Source: Uloborus plumipes (lineage: Eukaryota; Arthropoda; Arachnida; Araneae; Uloboridae). Taken from it: a DNA stretch of 64,000 nucleotides. The stretch is from NCBI GenBank assembly GCA_038373865.1, contig JAXGGA010002994.1:46630-110629 (forward strand), read 5' to 3'. Shown here one piece after another: positions 33,171-43,260 of the stretch; positions within the stretch are counted from its first letter, which is position 1, and each line of letters starts with the position of its first letter. The notes beneath the pieces were generated by a model. The model was not told the origin of the DNA and did not search any database. It saw only the letters and a list, made by a program, of their open reading frames with translations. The translations under genes and the position numbers were made by a program.

Positions 33171-33360
33171 TGGCGAAATAAAAGCTTCTCAAACTTTCAA
33201 TGAAGGCACAAAAAAAACGGGTTTTTTGTGAAAACTGGCGTTTTTACAGAAAAAACGCCGACGTAGATGAACTCAGAAACCAAAACTCTATCTAAATACA
33301 AACTTTTATCGAAATCGTTAGAGCCGTTTTCGAGATCCGAAAAATAAATAAATATATATA

Positions 33361-34876
33361 TCTAATATATAAAATTCTCGTGTCACAGTTTTCGTTGCCA
33401 TACTCCTCCGAAACGGCTTGACCGATTTTGATGAAATTTTTTGTGCTTATCCAGTATCTATGAGAATCGGCCAACATCTATTTTTCATTCCCCTAAATGT
33501 TAGGGGTAGTCCACCCATAAATTTTTTTTGTTCGCACATAACATCTGATCTACTGAACTAAACCAATATGTGTTATCGTAAATCCTTACTTCAATGAGGT
33601 TTTTTTTTTGAATGATTTTAATGATTGTAATGTCCTTATGCAGGTACATCCCTTCATGGGGATCTACCCCATATTTTTTTATAGTACAAAATGACAGTTT
33701 TGGTCGGATCTTTGTTAAAATTGGCAATGGGGTCCTTCGATGCTGTAGAATTTTCTTATGGACGTTTGCGCCATTTTTGGGGGCTTTGAATCGATTGTGG
33801 CAATAAATGGTTTTTGATTTGCGGCACTTATATTATTTTCTCAAAAATTATATACACTATCAATTATATTATGTTAATTGTTGTACCTTTATAAAATTCT
33901 GTATTTTATACCTTGCATTTACGTCAAATTCAAGGTAAAATTAAAAGTCAAAAATTCTGAAGAAGATAAATATATGTTAAAAATTAAAGTAACTATTTTT
34001 TGTGATTTTCATATTGGTTGTGACCAAAAAACATCATTACAAACAAATAAAATGTATCAAACACTATGAGTGTCGAGTTATTAGACAAAATCTGCTGTGT
34101 AAAATTTTTTTTCACTGCGAGAGGGGTGGGGGGATATGAACGACCATTAAAGTGACACAAATTTTTAAAAAATAAGGTTGGATCTCCAATTATCTTGCTT
34201 CGTAATTTGAACCCGCCCCGGCTGTGAAACGGTACGCGATTAGTCATTCAAAAATTAATGAAAAACGTGATCGAAGCCAGGATTTTAAATGGCAAGTTCA
34301 GAGGTGAAAATATACTCATACCACGGATTCCTATTATACCTACAGATGTGCCAATTCAATTCAAACGTATTCAGTTTCCGATTAGATTGGCATTTGCAAT
34401 GACTATCAACAAATCCCAAGGTCAAACGATGTCTGTTTGTGGCTTAGATTTGAGAACACCATGTTTTTCACACGGACAATTATACGTGGCATGCTCTCGA
34501 GTGGGTAAACCATCCAGTTTGTTTGTGTTAGCTAAAGATGGACTAACAAAAAATATTGTTCACGCTATAGCATTAAGAGATTGATATTGTTTAATAGTAT
34601 CACTGTCGTAATTGTTTAATTAATGATATATAATTTTAAGGAATAAATTATAATAACTTAAAAATAATGTTTGCCTTTTGTTATATTTATATTCCCTCAT
34701 CATTCACAGCGCTCCATGCTTATTTCACGGATATACCACATTATTACATACATACAATATACACATTCTACCATACATACATACATACTTACAATAAGTA
34801 AGCTATTTTTTGTCTACACTAGAAATTACTAGGAAATTATTTATATGGCAAAACAACGTTTGCCGGGTCAGCTAGT
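33361..34876 (+). mobile_element. Second Helentron-type Helitron with helicase remnant
   Basis: The left end TCTAATATATAAAATTCTCG is followed by TGTCACAGTTTTCG and CTCCGAAACGGCTTGACCGA, typical of Helentron 5' regions. The right end is TGCCGGGTCAGCTAGT. The element includes the Pif1-type helicase C-terminus at about 34218-34584. Immediately after the right end, the interrupted palindrome arm resumes. The 190 bp between the first and second elements (33171-33360) is also Helitron-like in style and may be part of either. Confidence 0.75.
34218..34584 (+). pseudogene. Helitron Pif1-like helicase, C-terminal fragment
   Basis: From the ATG at 34258 the frame reads KNVIEARILNGKFRGENILI and on to the helicase motif V/VI region FPIRLAFAMTINKSQGQT and GQLYVACSRVG, then a normal stop after IALRD. 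In-frame sequence before the ATG reads NGTRLVIQKL, the usual continuation of the family motif G-L-C-N-G-T-R-L, but the Cys codon position is TGA and the Gly reads Arg. It is therefore a truncated helicase whose ATPase motifs (Walker A and B), Rep and HUH domains are missing. In a complete Helitron this domain unwinds DNA during rolling-circle transposition. Confidence 0.88.
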
Positions 34877-36177
34877 ATTAACTAAAATACATTATTTTTA
34901 TTTTTGAGACAAACTAGTTTCAAGGGGATATTGCAGATCAAAAATGTGTACGTCATTCAAAGTGAAATCAAAGAAAAAAATACATAAGACCTTAAAAGTT
35001 GATGTCAATTTGTTCTATTAAAATTTACATTAGCTACTGTACTTATGTTCTGATGAAAAACCCCTTTTTTAGATATTTTTGAACTTTAGTTTTTGTGTGC
35101 GCATCGGTAAAAACTCAAGAAACGGTAAAAATAAAGTTTATTTTTAACAAAAATAATTATCTTCTTATCGCTACTATAAGAGCTTGAGTCTTTTCGTATG
35201 TGTTATTTTTTCGCTCTTGAAACAGAATTTCGGGTAATATGTCACTTGGCAAGGTTGTAGGTCATTAATGTTTCAAGGTCATAAAGAGCATTTTCCCATT
35301 TTTCATCATTTTTGTTTATGGGCAAATTGCAATCATAAGCTGAATATCTAGACACATCCTCGGCAGTATAAAGAATGGATTTTCAATTACTACTTATCAT
35401 ATTTTCAATTACTATTGTTATCATTTACGTGGCGGAAATAATTGCAATATTCAATTCTATCGAAAACTTTCGTTTCACTTATTTGAATAATGGCTTTGTA
35501 GTCGTCCCATTATACATATTATTTTTATCACGTACACACCATATTAACTGTTTTATTTATTATTTATCTCATTTATTAATCATTTTTATTTTTATTTTTT
35601 TGAAAAAGGAAACAATGCTTTTTATGAATTTAAAATATTAATGACGCATTGCCAACTGGCATATCATCCGAAATTCTGTTTCAAGGTCTTAAAAATAACA
35701 CTTAATAAAAGACTCAAGCTCTTATAGTAGCGATAAGAAGATAATTTTTTTTGTTAAAAACGAAACTTTTTTTTTTGCCATTTCTTGAGTTTTTACGGAT
35801 GAGCACACAAAAACTAAAGTTCAAAAATATCTAAAAAAAGATTTTTTCATCAGAACATAAGTACAGTAGCTAATGTAAATTTTAATAGAACAAATTGACA
35901 TCAACTTTTGAGGTCTTTGTGTTTTTTTTCTTTGATTTCACGCTGAACGTTGTGCACATTTTTGATCTGCAATATCCCCTTGAAACTGGTTTGTCTCAAA
36001 AATAAAAATACCGTTTTTTAGTTAAGAAAAAAGTTTTCTTTCCAATGATGTAAAGAAAATTGAAATTCAAGATGACCCTTTTCAGATATTGCCCTTTAAT
36101 AATAACGCAACAGACAAGTTTTTCAAAGTACGCAATTACCCCCAAAAAAAACAGTACTATATTCAAAGTTAGTATTT

Positions 36178-37584
36178 CAACCTAAGTAACAACTTTAAGG
36201 CCACCAGTGTTTTTTAAATACTAAACAAAGATATACTGGAATAAATATCACAGCAGCTAATGAGATTGGGGAAACCCTTCAACCTGTAGTTTTTTCAGTA
36301 ATTTCTTCGAAGTTTTGGTGCTTTTTGTGATGATGGCGAAAGGGAAGAAATTAACTGATCGTGAAAGGGGACAGATTGAAGTTTTTTCTTCAACGGAGAT
36401 GAGTAGTCGTACTATTGCGAAAAAAAATTGGAAGATCGAAGACTGTAGTTAATAATTTATTAAGATTGAAAGACAATGACGGTAAAAAAAAACATCGGGT
36501 GAAGACCCAGAGCTTTGTCCTCGCGTGATGAAAGAAGAGTTTGCAAACTTACGTCAAACAGAAAGTATTCAACTAGGAAAATTATTCAAGCGACAGGCTT
36601 AAATGTTTGTCAAAAAACGGTATATCATACAATTAGAACGTGTGAAAGGTTTATTTACGCAGAAAAATTGGGTAAGCCTCAGTTACTGAATAGACACAAA
36701 ATGGAGCGTTTGAACTTTGGAAGTTATGACCTGGGATAACCAATGGATACAAATAATTTTTTCTGATGAAAAAAAAGTAGAATTTTGATGGACCAGATAG
36801 GTGGAAGTACTATTGGCATGATTAACGAAAAGAAAAAAAGATATTCTCCAAGCGCCAATTTGGTGGAGGCTCTGTCATGACTTGGGGGGTGCTTTTCTTA
36901 CAATGGTGTTACAATGGTGCTCAATTGCGTTTGTTTCGGGTAAAATGAATTCTCAAGCGTATCAAAATGTCCTAGGAAGTCATTTTATACCAAATGCTGA
37001 ATTTATAGCTGGAGAAAATTGGAAATTTCAGCAAGACAATGTACCTATCCATTCGAGTAACAGTACAAAAAATTGGTTTCAAATCCATAATGTCGAACCT
37101 TTGAAATGGCTAGCTAAGTCTCCAGATCTCAACCGAATTGAGAACTTATGGGGAGACTTCGCAAGAAGAGTGTATGCAAATGGGAGACATTTTACTTCAT
37201 TAATAGAGCTGAAATCTACAATCGAAGATGAATGGTATAAAACACACCCTGAACTTTGTCAAAAACTTGTTTCATCTATGCAAACAAGAATATTTGAAGT
37301 TATTAGAAGGAATGGCTCCTACACAAGCTTTTAAATGTTAGTATTTTTTCTTCCCCTGCTTTTTTTTCTCTGTTGACCTTAACGATTTTACTTAGGCTCA
37401 AATAGTGATCTTTAGTTTCTGTAATATTTTCTGATAGTACAATAATTACAAATGATTGTTCTGTCCTTTTTTACTTGTATTTAAGGGTAATAATTATCAC
37501 TCAAATTATGTTTTGGCTCTCAGTTTAATATGTAACCAATTTCTCAAAAAAAAATTACTGGCCTTAAAGTTTTTACTCAGACTG
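36178..37584 (+). mobile_element. Tc3/Tc1-like transposon, about 1.4 kb
   Basis: Imperfect terminal inverted repeats: left CAACCTAAGTAACAACTTTA followed by AGGCC, right GGCCTTAAAGTTTTTACTC followed by AGACTG. A TA follows the right end (37585-37586); the left flank is TATTT, so the left TA is slightly displaced. Length and gene content are normal for this superfamily. It is inserted close to the right edge of the 31499-36096 palindrome. Confidence 0.8.
36331..37334 (+). pseudogene. Tc3-like transposase pseudogene
   Basis: The N-terminus (MAKGKKLTDRERGQIEVFSS) starts at 36331-36333 and breaks within the first HTH. Pieces then follow in different frames: RKYSTRKIIQATGLNVCQKT near 36560, an IFSDEKK region near 36755, then the open 36882-37334 frame with FQQDNVPIH, WLAKSPDLNRIENLWGDFAR and a C-terminus that ends normally. 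I count 34 residues between the second Asp and the Glu, the standard DD34E arrangement. All three acids are present, but at least three frame changes inactivate the gene. Confidence 0.88.
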
Positions 37585-37636
37585 TATGCATATATTTACA
37601 TTCTGCAAATGTGAGATCAATAATAAAAGTCTTTTC

Positions 37637-37804
37637 TGGGGAATAGACCATACTCATGATAATAACTTCATTACTCCTGAAGCTACAGTGGTTATACTAC
37701 CTATAAATATGCGAAATCCCAGAAAACACAGAACGTTAAGCAGAAAAGCAATTGTAATTCATAAATTACTGAACTTACAAAAATGAGCATAGTCTATTCC
37801 CTGG
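37637..37804. repeat. Hairpin with GGGGAATAGACCATACTCAT arms
   Basis: GGGGAATAGACCATACTCAT at the left is matched by ATGAGCATAGTCTATTCCC at the right around a loop of about 130 bp. Possibly a small MITE; target duplication not evident. The rest of 37585-38287 is unassigned AT-rich sequence. Confidence 0.5.
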
Positions 37805-38287
37805 AAAACATTATCTAGAATCAGTCCTCAGAACTTCAAGGCATTTGAAACATATCTGTTTGAGATATTATGTTTTGCGACAGTTGACACTGCAGAAAAA
37901 CCAGTTTTGAGAAAATGCGGAAAATAACTTTTAATCATCATTTTTACTAAAAGATTTTTATTTATTTTTACAAAATAAGATGCCAGATGTGTTTCAAATA
38001 CTTTTTAAGAATAATATTTAGTTTGAATTAATTTCTTGAGTTGTAAAAGCTGCTGGAATAGCGTATTTTTAACAGACGATTAATGTCAGACTTCACTTTG
38101 GTATTTAAACCTGTACTTCCGTTCTTCAAATTCGATGTTATTCCCTAACTAAAATCACTCTAACTTCAGTTTTAAATACAATAGAAACAAAACAAAAGAG
38201 GGAGGTTTTATATTAGAACAAAATTGAAAATTCATAATTTTGACCGAAAATCGCGTTTTGAAGGTGTTTGGACACATTAAACAAATA

Positions 38288-39573
38288 CGAGGGCTGTCTG
38301 AAAAGTTTCCGACCAAACATAGATAAAATAGTTTTATCGTTTAAACTGGCTGTTACTTTTTGACATAGTCTCCTTGTAAGTCCACACACGTCATCCAGTA
38401 ATGCTCCCATCTTTTTAACCCATCCAAAAGTAATGATGAAAATGTGTCCTCAAAAAAGCTGTTGACAAAGTTTATGACCTTCTCATTTGAAGAAAACCTT
38501 TGTCCTCCAAGTGCTTCTTTCAGCTTAGAGACCAAGAAAGGGTCGCTTGGGGCCAGGTCTGGTGAGTAGGGTGAGTGTTCAACGATTTTGAGCCTTAACT
38601 CGTGAATTTTGGCCACTGAAACCACTGAGGTGTGAGCAGGAGCATTTTCTTGATGAAAAAGAACTTTTTTCTTTTTCAAATGCGGCCGTTTTTCTTCTAT
38701 TTCCTCCTTCAATTTGTCAAGGAGAGTAGAATAGTGTGCTCCTGTTATGGCTTTTCCCATTTTAAGGTAGTCAATGAGTATCACTCCATGGATATCCCAG
38801 AAAACGGTCGGCATCACTTTTCCTGCAGAAGGAACTGTTTTGGCCTTTTTTGGAGCTGTTCTCGCTCTGCAGTCCATTGTTCATTGTTTTGACTGCATTT
38901 TTGTCTCTGAAGTGTACTGATGAATCCAGGTTTCATCCACAGTGATAAGTCATCAGAAAAACTCTGGTTCATTGTGTCAAAAGTGGGCTGCAAATGTTCA
39001 TTCGGACACGTTTCTGGTCAAATTGAGCGAACACGGCAGCCAAAGTGCAGCCTGCTTCCACGTGCTTAATTTCACATTTAAAATGTAGCATGCGCATTCC
39101 TTAGAGATATTCATAGATTCTTCTATATATCTCACCTTCAATCTGCGTCATCCAGCACAATTTGATGAGCTTTAGCAGTGTGTTCATCAGTGGTAGCAGT
39201 TTGGGTCGACCTGAGCGTTCATGAACACTCAAGCTGGTACGGCCACGTTTAAATTCCGGTACCCAAAATTTTACAGTTGTAGACAATGGTGCAGAGTCCC
39301 CATACATAGAGTCCAACTCCTTTTTAATTTGTGCAGCCATATTTCCTTTTTAAAACAAATATCGAATCAGAGCTTGATATTCCATTTTTTCCATTTTCAA
39401 AAAAACTGTTGGAGCAACTTACTGGTATGGCTGTCACGCACACAATTTAAACTAAAAATAGCCAAAATTACGGTTTCAAGTTTCCAAAAGACTCCTTAAT
39501 AAGAACATCTCTCTTTGTTTCATAAGTTTTACCATTTTCATATCGAGGTCGGAAACTTTTCAGACAGCCCTCG
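38288..39573 (-). mobile_element. Mariner transposon, 1286 bp
   Basis: Perfect terminal inverted repeats of at least 26 bp (CGAGGGCTGTCTGAAAAGTT followed by TCCGACC) and TA on both sides (38286-38287 and 39574-39575). The length is canonical for mariner. The transposase is on the minus strand. It is inserted into, or next to, a copy of the 3373-type MITE. Confidence 0.95.
38350..39343 (-). pseudogene. Mariner transposase pseudogene
   Basis: The N-terminal part (39101-39340) has AAQIKKELDSMYGDSAPLST and FKRGRTSLSVHERSGRPK, the mariner helix-turn-helix region. A broken middle near 38900-38950 contains VDETWIHQYTSE with the first catalytic Asp. The C-terminal open part (38353-38877) includes KKKVLFHQENAPAHTSVVS and YSPDLAPSDPFL, then GGQRFSSNEKV. 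The second catalytic Asp (HQDN in active enzymes) is Glu here, and PSDFF has become PSDPF. I count 34 residues between positions two and three, as in DD34D mariners. Frame changes join the two parts. Inactive. Confidence 0.92.
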
Positions 39574-39578
39574 TACTC

Positions 39579-39640
39579 TGCTTAATCGAATAATATTTCT
39601 TGGAACCGACAGTATTCGTTTAAGCGGGGCCGACAGTACC
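39579..39640. mobile_element. Partial copy of the 3373-type MITE
   Basis: Reverse-orientation copy of the left half of the 161-bp MITE, with GTTTAAGCGGGGCCGACAGT at its outer end and GCTTAATCGAATAATATTTC inside. Its other half is missing at the mariner insertion. Confidence 0.65.
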
Positions 39641-40650
39641 TCAAAGAGTACGAATGTCATTGTTTTCCACCAAAAAAGTAATGCGAAAGGCCGTGTTGGA
39701 AAAAAAATGGTTTTTTTTGCACATAATTTCATTCTGCATGGATTTTCTGGGGATTTGTACTTATATTTACTCATAATAAAAACTTAAATAAATAAATAAA
39801 AAGCTGTGAAGAGGAAAAATATTTTTATTTCACACTTTAAGGCACATAATTATTTTAAATTCATTGATGTATAACAATAATAGTTTAATGCATTACATTA
39901 TTTTTTAAGCATGGCAAAGCAGGCATGTTTGGACACATTTATAATAGAAAAGGTATACTCCTCATAAAGAGTATTTTTCAAAAAAAGTTTTAACCAATGA
40001 AAATAAATGGAAGTTTACTCTTTTTTGCAAATCAAAAGAACAAAATACTAAACATTAAATACCCACTATTAAACATGCCTATTTTCAAGGAGCTAAATTA
40101 CTTTTTTGTTTAAAAGTTTTTAACTAAGACATATAGAAAATAAAACTACCATTAGTTAAAAAAAATAACTTAAAAAAAGGAAACTGGTGCCCGATGACCA
40201 CTTGCCGTGTTCCTCTGTGGGGCCAGTACCACGGACCTCGTTAATGCTAGCCCAGTGCTCTAGTCGTTGAGCCAAAACGGCTCGATACCTCGGCACTCAA
40301 AGTTGGATTATATGCTCTCTATTAGGAATTGAATGGTACATTACTAGATCAGTGCCTGTTTTTGATTGTCTTTTAATTGTTGTGTTTGTGTTTATTTCTA
40401 TTTGAAAAATGCAACTTTGATCGCTTTATTTGAAACTATTTTGAGCAATTCTACAAAAATTATTTTGAGCATTAGCACTCAAAAAAAAAAGGATTAAAAT
40501 CAGAACGGATTTGAAGTTTTATTCAAACTTATTTCCCGTACATAATGATAGTTTCCCCACTTGAGCGACTAAAGCATTCTAGGATTCACTGATTGTTATC
40601 AACATTTAAATATGAAAAATCCGAGTTACTTCAAAGGTCTGCAATTAAAT
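39641..40650. other. Unassigned stretch containing a tRNA-like segment
   Basis: AT-rich, with no gene recognised apart from the tRNA-like segment at 40180-40310. The remainder shows no inverted ends. Confidence 0.3.
40180..40310 (-). mobile_element. tRNA-like segment, possible SINE head
   Basis: Read on the minus strand: GCCGTTTTGGCTCAACGACT, AGAGCACTGGGCTAGCATTA, ACGAGGTCCGTGGTACTGGC. The order of an A-box-like TTGGCTCAACGACTAGAGC, an anticodon-arm-like segment and a G-TGGTACTGGCCC part resembles a decayed tRNA or the head of a tRNA-derived SINE. The B-box is poor, so a functional tRNA is unlikely. Confidence 0.35.
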
Positions 40651-41926
40651 GTGCTTACATTTCAGAATTTTTAAGTATTTTGTTTTAACTTGCTATTTTC
40701 TTTTAGAAACACTAACAGCTGTTTAGTCACATATTTTCGTGGGACATTCCAAGTCAAATCATCCAGCCAAAACGAGATTTTGCACCATGGGTCTTCAGAT
40801 TTTTATGAAACTTGGTGAGACTGTTCTACCCATGGATATAAGAATATTTGGAGATTTTTAGATTAATATATCAATTACTTTCGGAATGGCAACACCTCAA
40901 AGTTTTGTCAAAAATTTGTCGCTTAACAAAATTTGCAGATCCAGCAGACGGACATACATCTACAATTTTTACTATAAAACAGTTATTTTTTATGCTAGAG
41001 GGGTAATTTTTTTTGCATTTTGTTCAGAAATGTACTGTTAATTGGATTATGTAATTAGATTTAATATTTAAAGTAATTAAATTACCTCTAAAAATCAGTA
41101 ATCAGCAAAATTGAAGATAATTTTAAGCACTGACATGGGTTCAGAAACCACCCAATAACATTTTTAGCGTTCCAAAACCACCAAAACCCATTATGTTACT
41201 GAAAACTAGATTAAAAATGAGAGAAAGTGATGCAATAAAATTGGTGGGGTTTTGAGTTTTACTTAGGTTAGAGATGATTAAAATTACGTATTTAAAAAGT
41301 AACGAAATCAGTAAGAAGTTGTCTTCCACTGACCTAAAATAATACAATAACACATAGAAGCTGTTTTATAGTACTTTAAGAACACGAATAATGAATATAC
41401 TGATAAGTAAAAATATTAATTTTAACATAAATATTATTCGACTACTATTTACATTGACTTCTGAAAATGGGAACTTACAACTTTGATGGGTGTTCTGTAG
41501 CTTCAGTTCAAATCCAAAGGAAAACTTCTGACGTCTAGGTGGAAGTGTACATTAGTATAATTATAGGCAGAAAGCTTCCCCTTACAAATTTTAATAAGCT
41601 ATAAATAGTTATATATTTTAAAATTACGTTTGATAGTTTTAACCAATAATTGTTTTTTTGATAAGTAACGTTACGTTCATAAAACAGCTAGCTCCACAAA
41701 TTTCAAAACGATGTTTGATAAGAACATCATTTGTCCCTGTTTTTTGGAATGATTTATTTGGCTTGCCTTGACAGTCAGTCCTTTTGCCATCTTTGTTACT
41801 AATTTGAGAGAAACGGGGTTCCGAGTAGAGACTGAAGAACTATAATTCAAATCAATGATATTAACTAAATGTCCGAATCACTTATTTGCAGATGGAAATT
41901 ACGTTGCTATGCTGACTTCTAGAATT

Positions 41927-42708
41927 TTAACAACTCTTTTTAAAAGTATTCCACCTTTCATTAATATTTTCCATTAATTCTGATCCGATTTTATAAAAAT
42001 TACTCATATGTGATGTTTCTTCTGGAACTTCAATCAGGCACAAAATATGCTGAAGGGGAACAAGACGTTCATCTTGTCGTTCAGGCCAATAGAAAGTTTC
42101 AGAAGGTCCATGTGGGTGCATAAAAATAACTGATGTCGTTTTCTCCTTCATTAATTTTGTTCAGAAACCCAATCCACCAGTTTTCCTCATAAACGCAAGC
42201 GACATAATTATTTAGGTCTGGTTTTAAGATCTCCAACATAGATGAACATGCTGCTCCTCTAACGAAATCCCATCTAATGCATGTTTTGAAATCTAGACTT
42301 GTTCGTTTTGCTGTGATTTGATTAGTTGACAAGGAACAGAAGAAATGACAACTTTTCGTTCCTAAAATTGTTTTACCCGTCGAAAAACGTTCTTCTAGTT
42401 TATTTTAATGTCTGCGAATTTCCTTTTTGTCAAAAAAAAAAAAAAAAAGAAATCTTAGAAAAAAGACTGCAACAAAACACGTACATTTGGTGGGCATTTG
42501 TAATTTGAGTGGATTGATAAACATTTTGAAGATTTTTTTTTGTAACAGTTCTCTTGACAGTTCCACCAATGCCATCACAAACAGTTTTCCCATGACTTGT
42601 TCCATGGAAAGACCAACAAGCATCTATCTCAAAATCTGATTTATGTTGACATAAGTTCATTATACTTTTGAAATTTTTGTACTGGGCACTGCACCCATCA
42701 GTAAAGTT
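41927..42708 (-). pseudogene. TE-associated protein, C-terminal half (left copy)
   Basis: On the minus strand from about 42705: FTDGCSAQYKNFKSIMNLCQ, then HGTSHGKTVCDGIGGTVKR, a stretch degraded by a poly-A tract near 42430-42450, then WDFVRGAACSSMLEILK, YVACVYEENWWIGFLNKINE, and after a frame change VIFMHPHGPSETFYWPERQD, ending FKKSC. I recognise the TDG...QYKN, TSHGK..CDG.GGT.KR and FMHPHGP blocks as conserved in a repeated family of uncharacterised arthropod and cnidarian proteins, probably a transposase, but I cannot name the superfamily. The TDG and CDG Asp residues are candidate catalytic positions (inference). The gene has lost its N-terminus and is frameshifted. Confidence 0.6.
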
Positions 42709-42847
42709 TCTTTGAGGGATCCATCAAGGGTCATACTGTAGATTACAGTATGACCTCTGATCCCTCAAAGTCCCTCAAAGAATGCTTTTATATCAGATGA
42801 CCTAAATCATTGTTACATTTGTCTATGTTCAACAGAGAACGACAGAG

Positions 42848-43260
42848 TATATTAAAGTTCAATTTCCAAACATAAAGAAAGTGGAGTACTTTACTGATGG
42901 GATTTCATTAGATGGGATTTCGTTAGAGGAGCAGCATCTTCATCTATGTTGGAGATCTTAAAACTAGACCTAAATAATTATGTCTCTTGCGTTTATGAGG
43001 AGAACTGGTGGATTGGGTTTGTGAACAAAATTAATGAAGGAGAAAACGACATCAGTTTTTTTTTTTATGCACCCACATGGACTTTCTGAAACTTTCTATT
43101 GGCCTGAATGACAAGATGAACGTCTTGTTCCCCTTCAGCATATTTTGTGCCTGATTGAAGTTCCAGAAGAAACATCACGTATGACTAATTTTTATAAAAT
43201 CGGATCAGAATTAATGGAAAAAATTAATGAAAGGTGGAATACTTTTAAAAAGAGTTGTTA
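42848..43260 (+). pseudogene. TE-associated protein, C-terminal half (right copy)
   Basis: On the plus strand: TTEYIKVQFPNIKKVEYFTD and then a deletion, which removes the TSHGK..CDGIGG block present in the left copy, followed by the AACSSMLEILK-equivalent (EEQHLHLCWRS in a shifted frame) and the arm shared with the left copy, ending at FKKSC and stop at 43258-43260. It supplies the segment upstream of FTDG that the left copy lacks, so the two halves are differently deleted descendants of one gene. Non-functional. Confidence 0.6.

Larger units (their letters stand above)
31499..36096. repeat. Inverted-repeat element split by Helentrons
   Basis: The left arm consists of 31499-31565 and 34877-35270; the right arm is 35640-36096. 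The outer landmark is CAATATCTCAAAAGGGTCAT against ATGACCCTTTTCAGATATTG. The next is ACAAACTAGTTTCAAGGGGA against TCCCCTTGAAACTGGTTTGT. The inner one is CGCTACTATAAGAGCTTGAG against CTCAAGCTCTTATAGTAGCG. The two halves of the left arm are contiguous in the right arm, which proves that 31566-34876 is a later insertion. The spacer (35271-35639) has a hydrophobic low-complexity frame that I do not consider a gene. Confidence 0.85.

Noticed and set aside
35375..35641. 88-codon frame with very hydrophobic sequence, possible small membrane protein
   Set aside because: It lies in the AT-rich loop of a palindrome. Phe/Ile/Leu-rich frames are expected from T-rich DNA, and no conserved motif or partner is visible.
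38632..38892. Plus-strand frame of 86 codons
   Set aside because: Antisense to the mariner transposase C-terminal part.
40180..40310. Functional tRNA gene
   Set aside because: The A-box-like part is acceptable, but the acceptor stem and B-box do not form a convincing cloverleaf. A SINE head or tRNA relic fits better.
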